Shown: piece by piece, positions 42,703 to 49,160 of the stretch
How positions within the stretch are numbered: position 1 is the stretch's first letter
Layout: every line of letters begins with the position of its first letter
Assembly (NCBI GenBank): GCA_029593505.1
Contig: JAKTNI010000006.1
Coordinates: 40,225 to 104,224 of the forward strand
Direction of reading: 5' to 3'
Length of the DNA: 64,000 bases
From: Streptococcus suis
GTDB lineage: Bacteria > Bacillota > Bacilli > Lactobacillales > Streptococcaceae
Program-made: the position numbers and the translations under genes
The notes under the pieces: generated by a model
What the model saw: only the letters and a program-made list of their open reading frames with translations
What the model was told of the DNA's origin: nothing
Database searches by the model: none

Positions 42703-42925
42703 AACTACTGTCATCATCAATCACGATAGTAAAATCAGTCTTTCTTTCAATGATTTATCAGGACTAGAAGAAATTAGTGGAATGAAGTATAATCTAGAAA
42801 CTTTCAAATTAACCAGAAAAATTGAATTAAATGATTCAAAACCAATAAGAGATAGAGTTATCGAAATAGAGAAAACTTCAATAAAGAATGTCAAGGTTAT
42901 TTATTCTAATGGGGAGGTAGTATAA
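42494..42925 (+). CDS. Membrane-anchored small protein, candidate immunity protein, copy 1
   Basis: A 143-residue protein: a basic start (MKKRMK), one membrane span (IFIIVAVIVGGITMFFSL) with no lipobox Cys, then an extracellular domain of about 115 residues containing EGVKKIEFTGWGHSPETG. The ribosome site is GAAAGGAG. It precedes a truncated lipase gene by one base. Position and topology suggest immunity to the lipase; it may be related to the DUF1433-type lipoproteins next to staphylococcal secreted lipases, but that is a guess by pattern. The first half is almost identical to copy 2 at 43353-43787, the second half has diverged. Confidence 0.6.
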   Translation: MKKRMKIFIIVAVIVGGITMFFSLNGKMTEEKQKRELETSIAKMIVNDYEGVKKIEFTGWGHSPETGMWGTTVIINHDSKISLSFNDLSGLEEISGMKYNLETFKLTRKIELNDSKPIRDRVIEIEKTSIKNVKVIYSNGEVV

Positions 42926-42926
42926 T

Positions 42927-43259
42927 ATGGGAATTACCGACAGTAGTTATAAAGAAATAGCCAATCAAGCTTATAATGTTGAACCTAATAAGGCAAAATC
43001 AAATGATACTGAACCAACTATTATTAATGATATCATTACTGATCCTATTACAAATAAAGAATATTTGGTCTTAGATACACAAGATAACAACAATGATGCA
43101 GATACAACTAATGATAATGGTATGCAGGCTATGGCAGTGGCTCCTATCATTGACGGAAAACTAGATACCTCACAAATTGTCATTGCTTACGCTCGGATAA
43201 ACGATGCTGATACAAGAGATATGGATACCGATTTTCAAATGGTAATGAAAAACAAATAA
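42927..43259 (+). pseudogene. Truncated lipase, N-terminal fragment
   Basis: A 110-residue frame matching the first ~108 residues of the full lipase at 43789-45078 (shared DNNNDADTTNDNGMQAMAVA). It ends in KNK-stop before the Gly-His-Ser-Leu-Gly nucleophile region, so it cannot be catalytic. The oxyanion-side motif AYAGTND of the full protein is AYARIND here. Best read as a remnant left by tandem duplication and deletion, although the frame is open and keeps a GGGGAGG ribosome site. Confidence 0.75.
43080..43246 (+). repeat. Tandem duplication block 2, left copy
   Basis: A 167-bp segment inside the truncated lipase, nearly identical to 43942-44108 in the intact lipase. The copies are offset by 862 bp, against 859 for block 1. 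Confidence 0.9.
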
Positions 43260-43276
43260 TTGCTATAAACGATAGA

Positions 43277-43561
43277 CAGAGAGGCTGAATAGCTTTATTT
43301 TTTTACTATCTTTTATGATATAATGGTTTTAAAAGTTGAAAGGAGAACTTTCATGAAAAAAGGAATGAAAATATTTATAATTGTAGCTGTTATAGTAGGA
43401 GGAATTACGATGTTTTTTAGTTTAAATGGAAAAATAACTGAAGAGAAACAAAAACGAGAATTAGAAACAAGTATTGCAAAAATGATTGTAAATGACTACG
43501 AAGGTGTCAAAAAGATTGAGTTTACAGGATGGGGACATTCTCCTGAAACTGGTATGTGGGG
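43277..43561 (+). repeat. Tandem duplication block 1, right copy
   Basis: Second copy of the promoter and 5' half of the small membrane-anchored protein gene, offset by 859 bp from 42418-42702. Confidence 0.95.
43319..43324 (+). promoter_or_regulatory. Extended -10 promoter of the lipase locus, right copy
   Basis: Exact duplicate of the TGATATAAT element at 42460-42465, so the intact effector module has its own promoter. Confidence 0.65.
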
Positions 43562-43787
43562 GACAACGGTCATTATAAATGGAGATAATAGGATGAGTTT
43601 ATCTTTCGATGATTTATCTAGTTTAGAGAAAATTAGTGTTAGCTCTTACCATCCAAACACTTTTAAATTAATAGAAAGTAAGAATATAATTGCTTATCCT
43701 AGAATTGATGATAGATTAGAAAAAATACATCAAACCTCCTTAAAAGGGGTTGAGATTATTTATTCGGAGAATTCTAAGGAGGAATAG
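43353..43787 (+). CDS. Membrane-anchored small protein, candidate immunity protein, copy 2
   Basis: A 144-residue protein with the same N-terminal span and first half as copy 1 (near-identical to about residue 70), but a distinct C-terminal half (DRLEKIHQTSLKGVEIIYSE). The stop lies one base before the start of the intact lipase, and the lipase ribosome site AAGGAGGA lies inside its last codons, so the two are translationally coupled. The inferred role is protection of the producer from the paired lipase. Confidence 0.65.
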   Translation: MKKGMKIFIIVAVIVGGITMFFSLNGKITEEKQKRELETSIAKMIVNDYEGVKKIEFTGWGHSPETGMWGTTVIINGDNRMSLSFDDLSSLEKISVSSYHPNTFKLIESKNIIAYPRIDDRLEKIHQTSLKGVEIIYSENSKEE

Positions 43788-43788
43788 C

Positions 43789-45078
43789 ATGACTATTAGT
43801 GATAGTGGTTATAAAAAATTGGCAGAACAAGTTTATAATGTTGAACCAAGTAAGGCCAAGACAAATGATGAAGATTTAGTCTTAGAGGGACGTACTTTCA
43901 GAGATAATAAAACTGGTCAAAAATTTAAAGTTCTCTCCGTGCAAGATAATAACAATGATGCAGATACAACTAATGATAATGGTATGCAGGCTATGGCAGT
44001 GGCTCCTATCATTGACGGAAAAGTATATACCTCACAAATTGTCATTGCTTATGCTGGGACAAACGATGCTGATACAAGAGATATTGATACCGATTTTCAA
44101 ATGGTAATAAGAGGAGATAAAGGTGATTTAGTTAATGGTAATGTTGAGCAAGGAAATTTGGTCATTGCCGAAAATCAACTATTATCTGCTCAAAAGTTTT
44201 ACGAACACATCAAAAAAGAGTACCCTTATTCTGCCTTAACGACTACAGGTCATTCACTAGGAGCTTATTTAGCACTTATCATCGCCGCAGAAAATAAAAT
44301 CCCAGCATCCACTTTTAATGGTCCAGACCCTATTAGAGGCATGTCAGAGGAAGCAATCAAATGGGTTACAGAAAATAACAATATGTACAATAATTTCCGT
44401 ATTAATTTCGATAGTATTGGAAATTTTGGCGCATATCTTGGTTCTGATAATTTGGATATTTCACGTAATGTTAATGCGAATAAATTTTCTTTTAACCCTT
44501 TATTTTATCATGATTTGGCAGCCTATCGTTTTAATAAAAATGGACAAATTGTAGATAAAGATGGTAATATTATTGGAACACAATATCTTGTCAGTCAAGC
44601 CTATTTAAATTTTGTTTCCTCAAAAGAAAAGATGGCAAAATATAGCAAACTAAAAAAACAATGGCAATCAACTGGAAAAGGTATCAGTAGTTCTGAGGAA
44701 TTATTTTTAGATGCTGCGCAAGGTATGATACTTGGTTCATCCATGGTACAAGCTGCTAATGAGGGCGCTAATGAAACTTCTAAACACAAAACGAACATAG
44801 ATACTACTCTCATGGAAGTATGGTCAGCTATTGACTTCAACTCTTTCCATGAACTACCAAGTTACGAAGTACAAGCTCTTTTTGCTTCGTATGGTATTAC
44901 CTATGAGAAATTTGTCCAAGATTTTCAAAACTATACACAAGATAAGGTCGTTAAAATGACTAAATTAGCAGAAGATTTTGAAAGACTGAACAATGATATT
45001 CAGAACGTTATAGACAGCAAACTTGAGACCGATAGCAAGCTAGCAGGAGAGTTTAAAGCATGGCAGATAGAATTATAA
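43789..45078 (+). CDS. Lipase with C-terminal helical domain, candidate type VII-secreted effector
   Basis: A 429-residue alpha/beta-hydrolase of the class 3 lipase type. The nucleophile elbow is GHSLG (Ser156), the oxyanion-side motif is AYAGTND (88-94), and His241 in FYHDLAAY with Asp208 or a nearby Asp could complete the triad. There is no Sec signal peptide. Residues ~265-429 are predicted mostly helical, resembling a targeting domain placed at the C-terminus. This layout, plus two small helical proteins directly downstream, recalls TslA of Staphylococcus aureus, a type VIIb-secreted lipase with reversed domain order. The function is inference; the lipase motif is seen. Start at 43789 follows AAGGAGGA. 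Confidence 0.75.
   Translation: MTISDSGYKKLAEQVYNVEPSKAKTNDEDLVLEGRTFRDNKTGQKFKVLSVQDNNNDADTTNDNGMQAMAVAPIIDGKVYTSQIVIAYAGTNDADTRDIDTDFQMVIRGDKGDLVNGNVEQGNLVIAENQLLSAQKFYEHIKKEYPYSALTTTGHSLGAYLALIIAAENKIPASTFNGPDPIRGMSEEAIKWVTENNNMYNNFRINFDSIGNFGAYLGSDNLDISRNVNANKFSFNPLFYHDLAAYRFNKNGQIVDKDGNIIGTQYLVSQAYLNFVSSKEKMAKYSKLKKQWQSTGKGISSSEELFLDAAQGMILGSSMVQAANEGANETSKHKTNIDTTLMEVWSAIDFNSFHELPSYEVQALFASYGITYEKFVQDFQNYTQDKVVKMTKLAEDFERLNNDIQNVIDSKLETDSKLAGEFKAWQIEL
43942..44108 (+). repeat. Tandem duplication block 2, right copy
   Basis: The 167-bp counterpart of 43080-43246 within the intact lipase gene. Confidence 0.9.
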
Positions 45079-45452
45079 AAGAAGTTGATATCCATCGCAA
45101 AATACGAGAAATGGATGATGCTGAACAAGATTTTCTCCGACAGAAAAAATTTTATCAGAAACATGAGGAAAACTTATCAGAGAGAAGACGCATATTAGAT
45201 GATTTGATACATTCTGAACATCAAAAAATGAAGAGTCTTTTAGATCGCATAAACCTATCTTTTGATGTTGCATCAGACTTTTTCAGAGAACTAAATGACT
45301 TAAAAGAACAATCAAAAGGAGAGTTTAACCTACAGCAGTTAAAACTTGAAGAGGAGCGGGAAAAAGCAAAAATGACTTTTCGTAAAGAACAAGCTCAAAG
45401 AGAAAAAGAATTATTAGAAATGAGGAAAAATTATGCTAGCACCAATAAATGA
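45060..45452 (+). CDS. Small coiled-coil protein, candidate effector-partner 1
   Basis: A 130-residue, highly charged helical protein (RKIREMDDAEQDFLRQKKFY and a C-terminal Lys/Glu-rich coiled coil). No signal peptide. It overlaps the lipase 3' end by 19 bases, with AGGAG ten bases before its ATG. Size, charge and position fit the small helical partners (Lap/TlaA type; families such as DUF3958 come to mind) that bind helical targeting domains of type VIIb effectors. Family assignment is uncertain. Confidence 0.6.
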   Translation: MADRIIKEVDIHRKIREMDDAEQDFLRQKKFYQKHEENLSERRRILDDLIHSEHQKMKSLLDRINLSFDVASDFFRELNDLKEQSKGEFNLQQLKLEEEREKAKMTFRKEQAQREKELLEMRKNYASTNK

Positions 45453-45729
45453 ATACTACACTTATGAAGACTATGCTTATGCTTTGAAACTAATGCGGAA
45501 AATGATAGAGAGACAGCGGATTGCTACCATCGCAAGACTTGCAAATAGCCAAAGAAATTCACTAAAAAAAGAGTTTAAAAACAAAGTCAAAACAACAGCT
45601 AATCATACAAAAGAGAGTATTCAAATCATTGAAGGACAACTAGATACTGCTATTAGAGGCACTGTAAGAGATAAATTGGAACAAGTAGTAAAGAACAAAT
45701 TGCCAGAATATACTAAAATCGTATCATAA
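45433..45729 (+). CDS. Small helical protein, candidate effector-partner 2
   Basis: A 98-residue basic helical protein (YYTYEDYAYALKLMRKMIER …). It overlaps partner 1 by 20 bases and has GAGGA six bases upstream of its ATG. It is the last gene of the lipase module. I do not recognise a family with certainty; WXG100-like size and helicity suggest a secretion partner. Confidence 0.55.
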   Translation: MLAPINEYYTYEDYAYALKLMRKMIERQRIATIARLANSQRNSLKKEFKNKVKTTANHTKESIQIIEGQLDTAIRGTVRDKLEQVVKNKLPEYTKIVS

Positions 45730-45745
45730 ATATTGTATTTCTTAT

Positions 45746-45767
45746 TGAACAATTAAAGTTTTGTTCA
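45746..45767 (+). terminator. Weak hairpin after the lipase module
   Basis: TGAACAA / TTGTTCA stem with an 8-base loop, 17 bases after the last stop, without a good T-run. The stronger stem at 45832-45853 may be the real terminator of the module. Confidence 0.35.
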
Positions 45768-45831
45768 GTATTGATCTACTAACATTTAAATTTTTTGATG
45801 TTTGGTTCAAATAATACTTGTACAAGATAAA

Positions 45832-45853
45832 AAACCTTGATTTATCAAGGTTT
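45832..45853. terminator. Bidirectional terminator between the lipase module and the tRNAs
   Basis: AAACCTTGAT / ATCAAGGTTT stem with a 2-base gap. On the minus strand it is followed by a T-run and terminates the Glu-Asn tRNA transcript; on the plus strand it can stop the lipase module. Confidence 0.8.
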
Positions 45854-45868
45854 CCTACGCTTTATTTA

Positions 45869-45941
45869 CTCCGCCAACAGGGCTCGAACCTGTGACATCA
45901 TGATTAACAGTCATGCGCTCTACCAACTGAGCTATGGCGGA
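45869..45941 (-). tRNA. tRNA-Asn (anticodon GTT)
   Basis: A 73-base cloverleaf on the minus strand. The acceptor TCCGCCA pairs with TGGCGGA, anticodon loop CTGTTAA, T-arm GGTTCGAGCC, discriminator G. CCA is not encoded. Confidence 0.97.
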
Positions 45942-45946
45942 AAAAA

Positions 45947-46018
45947 TAGTCCGTACGGGATTCGAACCCGTGTTACCGCCGTGAAAAGGCGGTGTCTTAA
46001 CCCCTTGACCAACGGACC
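45947..46018 (-). tRNA. tRNA-Glu (anticodon TTC)
   Basis: A 72-base cloverleaf on the minus strand. The acceptor GGTCCGT pairs with ACGGACT (terminal G-U), anticodon loop CTTTTCA, T-arm GGTTCGAATCC, discriminator A. It is cotranscribed with tRNA-Asn, 5 bases apart. Confidence 0.97.
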
Positions 46019-46037
46019 ATTTTCAAGAACAATACTT

Positions 46038-46066
46038 AGTATAATACATGGTCTATTTTTTGTCAA
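46038..46066 (-). promoter_or_regulatory. Promoter of the tRNA-Glu/tRNA-Asn unit
   Basis: Minus-strand consensus TTGACA (46061-46066), 17 bases, then TATACT (46038-46043), 20 bases upstream of tRNA-Glu. Confidence 0.85.
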
Positions 46067-46081
46067 TACTTTTTTACAGTA

Positions 46082-46110
46082 TTGACAGAGTGAAATGTTT
46101 AATGTAAAAT
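46082..46110 (+). promoter_or_regulatory. Promoter of tRNA-Arg
   Basis: TTGACA (46082-46087), 17 bases, then TAAAAT (46105-46110), 15 bases upstream of the tRNA. Confidence 0.8.
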
Positions 46111-46125
46111 AAAGTGGTTATATGT

Positions 46126-46199
46126 GGTTCCATAGCTCAGCTGGATAGAGCATTCGCCTTCTAAGCGAACGGTCGCAGGTTCGAATCCTGCTGGAATCA
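46126..46199 (+). tRNA. tRNA-Arg (anticodon TCT)
   Basis: A 74-base cloverleaf. The acceptor GGTTCCA pairs with TGGAATC (one G-U), anticodon loop CTTCTAA, T-arm GGTTCGAATCC, discriminator A. It reads AGA/AGG codons. Confidence 0.97.
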
Positions 46200-46203
46200 T
46201 GTC

Positions 46204-46224
46204 GTCCTATAGTTTATATAGGAC
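46204..46224 (+). terminator. Terminator of tRNA-Arg
   Basis: GTCCTATA / TATAGGAC stem with a 5-base loop followed by TTTTTTATTTTT. Confidence 0.9.
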
Positions 46225-46283
46225 TTTTTTATTTTTAGTAATAAATTCATTATTTATTTTCTTACAAGAGAGTACTGTGTGAT

Positions 46284-46299
46284 TGTTTCACGTGAAACT
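46284..46299. other. parS-like centromere site next to rlmH
   Basis: TGTTTCACGTGAAACT matches the parS consensus in 15 of 16 positions (last base differs). It overlaps the rlmH stop codon and lies 2.9 kb from dnaA and 1.9 kb from parB. Confidence 0.9.
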
Positions 46300-46777
46300 A
46301 TTTATGATAGGGGCTTCCTTGTTGAATCATAAACGCACGATAAATTTGTTCAACTAAGACTAACTTCATCAACTGATGAGGAAGAGTCAATTTTCCAAAA
46401 CTCATCAATAAATTCGCTCGATTTTTAATAGATTCATCTAAGCCTAAACTACCACCGATAATAAACGTGATAGTTGAATAACCTCCTATGGTTACCTCAG
46501 ATAATTTTTGACTAAAGTCTTCAGAAGCAAATTGCTTTCCTTCTATTGCAAGAACAATCACAAAATCTCTATCGCCGATTTTTGAATGTATTCGCTCAGC
46601 TTCTTTTTTTAAAATCTGCTCATTCTCTGCTAGACTCGCCTTGTCTGGTGTTTTTTCATCTGGAAGTTCTATCGATTCTAATTTGGTAAAACGTCCCAAA
46701 CGTTTGCTATATTCTGCAATACCTTCTTTAAGGTATTTTTCTTTCAATTTTCCAACAGTGATTAATTTTATTTTCAT
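46298..46777 (-). CDS. rlmH: 23S rRNA pseudouridine-1915 N3-methyltransferase RlmH
   Basis: A 159-residue SPOUT methyltransferase. The SAM-binding knot is visible in [15 protein letters not shown], and the C-terminal [17 protein letters not shown] matches the family end exactly. Start ATG at 46777 gives the conserved [20 protein letters not shown]. Confidence 0.96.
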   Translation of the reverse strand: MKIKLITVGKLKEKYLKEGIAEYSKRLGRFTKLESIELPDEKTPDKASLAENEQILKKEAERIHSKIGDRDFVIVLAIEGKQFASEDFSQKLSEVTIGGYSTITFIIGGSLGLDESIKNRANLLMSFGKLTLPHQLMKLVLVEQIYRAFMIQQGSPYHK

Positions 46778-46855
46778 AAAAATATTGTAACACATCAATC
46801 TGCATTATTATAGAAATAATACTAATAAATATAATCAAAGTCTGATTGAATAGAG

Positions 46856-46876
46856 TTATCCACAAGCTGTGGATTG
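46856..46876. other. DnaA box pair upstream of htrA
   Basis: A perfect consensus DnaA box TTATCCACA (46856-46864), followed after three bases by an inverted, poorer TGTGGATTG (46868-46876). The second overlaps the candidate -35 region of htrA. Confidence 0.7.
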
Positions 46877-46888
46877 ATTTTTGTAGAC

Positions 46889-46905
46889 TTTAAGTTATAA
46901 TTAAG
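46889..46905 (+). promoter_or_regulatory. Candidate CiaR binding repeat and promoter of htrA
   Basis: TTTAAG, 5 bases, ATTAAG fits the streptococcal CiaR direct repeat NTTAAG-N5-WTTAAG. A consensus TATAAT (46896-46901) lies within it. A weaker -10-like TAATCT starts ten bases after the repeat, the spacing described for CiaR-activated promoters. In S. pneumoniae htrA is a CiaR target. Confidence 0.55.
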
Positions 46906-46959
46906 AAAGTGAGAGTAATCTTAAATAAAAACAAATAAACTAGTAGGGAGTTTTACCTT

Positions 46960-48135
46960 ATGAAGAAATATCTAAAATTTGCTATTCTATTTGTCATTGG
47001 TTTTTTGGGTGGATTAGTAGGAGCAGTAACAGCATCTCTGTTTCAACCAAGTGTACAACAAACAAGTCCGAGTGTTGCTAGCGTAAGTAATGTACAATAT
47101 GATAATGAAAATTCCACTACAAAAGCAGTAGAAAGAGTGCAAAATGCTGTTGTATCCGTAATTAACTATCAAAAGAGAGCAGATAATAGCTTTAATAATA
47201 TATTTGGAACTATTGAAACTTCTGATGATCTAGCAATCGCTGGTGAAGGGTCTGGGGTTATCTATAAAAAAGATGAACAATATGCTTACATTGTGACCAA
47301 TACCCATGTCATCAACAATGCTGAAAAAATAGATATTCTTTTATCTTCAGGGGAAAAAATAAGTGGTGAATTGATTGGTTCTGATACCTACTCAGATATA
47401 GCTGTCATAAAAATTGCTGCTGATAAAATAAAAACAATTGCTGAATTTGCTAATTCAGACTCAATTAAGGTTGGTGAGACAGCTATAGCTATTGGTAGTC
47501 CACTTGGTAGTGTTTATGCAAATACAGTAACACAGGGCATTATCTCTAGTTTAAGTAGAACAGTTACTTCTCAATCTGAAGGCGGTCAAACCATATCAAC
47601 AAACGCTATCCAAACAGATACTGCTATCAACCCTGGTAATTCTGGTGGACCTCTTATCAATATTCAAGGTCAAATTATAGGAATTACATCTAGTAAAATT
47701 AGTTCTAGTTCGACAGGTAGTACTGGTGTTACAATAGAAGGAATGGGATTTGCTATACCATCTAACGATGTTGTCTCAATTATCAATCAACTTGAAAAAG
47801 ATGGTAAAGTAATTCGACCTGCTCTTGGGGTTCATATGGTGAACTTGACAGATTTGTCAACTAGTCAATTAGAAAAAGCAGGACTATCAGATACTAAATT
47901 AACATCGGGTGTGGTTGTCATCTCAACACAAAATGGTCTTCCAGCTGATGGAAAATTTGAAATGTTCGATGTCATCACTGAAATTGACGGAGAAGCCATT
48001 GAAAGTAAAAGCAATCTTCAAAGTATTCTATATAAGCATAAAATAGATGATACGATTACTGTGACGTATTATCGTAATAATAAAAAACAAACTATTGACA
48101 TTAAATTGACACACTCAACAGAGCAACTAAATTAA
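46960..48135 (+). CDS. htrA: Serine protease HtrA/DegP
   Basis: A membrane-anchored surface quality-control protease, 391 residues. It has an N-terminal span (residues 6-27), a trypsin-like domain with triad His116 (TNTHVINN), Asp146 (YSDIAVIKI) and Ser228 (GNSGGPL), and one C-terminal PDZ domain (about residues 285-385). Next to parB and the origin, as in all streptococci. Confidence 0.96.
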   Translation: MKKYLKFAILFVIGFLGGLVGAVTASLFQPSVQQTSPSVASVSNVQYDNENSTTKAVERVQNAVVSVINYQKRADNSFNNIFGTIETSDDLAIAGEGSGVIYKKDEQYAYIVTNTHVINNAEKIDILLSSGEKISGELIGSDTYSDIAVIKIAADKIKTIAEFANSDSIKVGETAIAIGSPLGSVYANTVTQGIISSLSRTVTSQSEGGQTISTNAIQTDTAINPGNSGGPLINIQGQIIGITSSKISSSSTGSTGVTIEGMGFAIPSNDVVSIINQLEKDGKVIRPALGVHMVNLTDLSTSQLEKAGLSDTKLTSGVVVISTQNGLPADGKFEMFDVITEIDGEAIESKSNLQSILYKHKIDDTITVTYYRNNKKQTIDIKLTHSTEQLN

Positions 48136-48148
48136 ACCGTAAAAAACT

Positions 48149-48182
48149 ATACTTTACAAAATTGTAAAGTATGTTTTTTTTT
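48149..48182 (+). terminator. Terminator between htrA and parB
   Basis: An 11-bp perfect stem ATACTTTACAA / TTGTAAAGTAT followed by a run of nine T residues, ending 17 bases before the parB start. Confidence 0.85.
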
Positions 48183-48184
48183 GC

Positions 48185-48190
48185 TAAAAT
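48185..48190 (+). promoter_or_regulatory. Possible extended -10 of parB
   Basis: TGCTAAAAT (TG-N-TAAAAT) is directly after the htrA terminator. Transcription would begin about 48197, almost at the parB ATG (48200). Confidence 0.4.
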
Positions 48191-48199
48191 ACAATTATC

Positions 48200-48958
48200 A
48201 TGGAAGAATTACGCACATTAAATATTTCAGAAATACAGCCAAATCCGTATCAACCAAGACTTCACTTTGATGAAGATGAATTAGCTGAATTAGCACAGTC
48301 TATTTTAGAAAATGGATTGATACAGCCAATTATCGTAAGAAAATCTTCTCTTATCGGTTACGAACTACTAGCTGGAGAAAGAAGATTACGAGCTAGTCAA
48401 CTAGCGGGACTAACTCACATACCAGCTATTATAAAAGATTTGACTGATGATGATTTACTGTATCAAGCAATTATCGAAAATTTACAACGTTCAGACCTCA
48501 ATCCAATTGAAGAAGCAATCTCTTACCAAAAGTTAATCTCCAAAGGATTAAAACATGATGAAGTTGCACAGATAATGGGAAAATCAAGACCTTATATCAG
48601 TAATTTACTACGTTTATTAAATCTATCGGACGATACCAAAAAAGCAGTTGAAGAAGGAAAAATTTCCCAAGGACACGCGCGACAACTGATTTCTTTTTCC
48701 GAAGTAAAACAAGCTGAGTGGGTTCAGAACATCATAAAAAAAGACTTGAGCGTACGAGCACTAGAGAAAATACTGTCTAATAAAAAGAAACAAAAACCAA
48801 AAAAAGAAGATCAATTTCTAAAAGAACAGGAGCTACTTCTCAGCAGGTGTTTAGGAACAACTGTAACAATTAGTCAGCAAAAAAATGGTAGGGGAGAAAT
48901 CCGAATCCATTTTACCAGTCTGGATGAATTTGAACGAATTATCAACAATTTAAAATAA
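48200..48958 (+). CDS. parB: Chromosome partitioning protein ParB (Spo0J)
   Basis: A 252-residue centromere-binding CTPase clamp. The ParB nuclease-like domain has LLAGERRLRASQLAG (the GERR CTP-binding motif), then a helix-turn-helix (LKHDEVAQIMGKSRPYISNLLRLL), a Lys-rich linker and a dimerisation tail. No parA is adjacent, as is usual in streptococci. No Shine-Dalgarno sequence is visible before the ATG. Confidence 0.95.
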   Translation: MEELRTLNISEIQPNPYQPRLHFDEDELAELAQSILENGLIQPIIVRKSSLIGYELLAGERRLRASQLAGLTHIPAIIKDLTDDDLLYQAIIENLQRSDLNPIEEAISYQKLISKGLKHDEVAQIMGKSRPYISNLLRLLNLSDDTKKAVEEGKISQGHARQLISFSEVKQAEWVQNIIKKDLSVRALEKILSNKKKQKPKKEDQFLKEQELLLSRCLGTTVTISQQKNGRGEIRIHFTSLDEFERIINNLK

Positions 48959-48989
48959 GCTTGTTTATAGCTTATTTTTATAGACACTT

Positions 48990-49106
48990 TTTTCCACACA
49001 TAAAATAAGTCTATTTCAATTGCTATATCTACATTTTTGATATTATTCACATGTTGTGGAAAACTTTTATTTAACAATGTGAATTTTAAAAATAATCTGT
49101 GGAAAA
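48990..49106. other. oriC: DnaA-box cluster upstream of dnaA
   Basis: Five DnaA-like boxes: TTTTCCACA at 48990-48998 (plus), TTATTCACA at 49043-49051 (plus), TGTGGAAAA at 49055-49063 and 49098-49106 (minus), and a poorer TGTGAATTT at 49078-49086 (minus). The first four differ from TTATCCACA at one position. The segment is very AT-rich and lies between parB and dnaA. Confidence 0.88.
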
Positions 49107-49122
49107 CTTTTTGTTTTTATGG

Positions 49123-49128
49123 TAAACT
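49123..49128 (+). promoter_or_regulatory. Extended -10 promoter of dnaA
   Basis: TGGTAAACT, an extended -10, 33 bases upstream of the dnaA start and 17 bases after the last DnaA box, so DnaA may autoregulate. Confidence 0.55.
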
Positions 49129-49160
49129 AATCTAACAAGTTGTTATAGAAAGGAGGGGCT

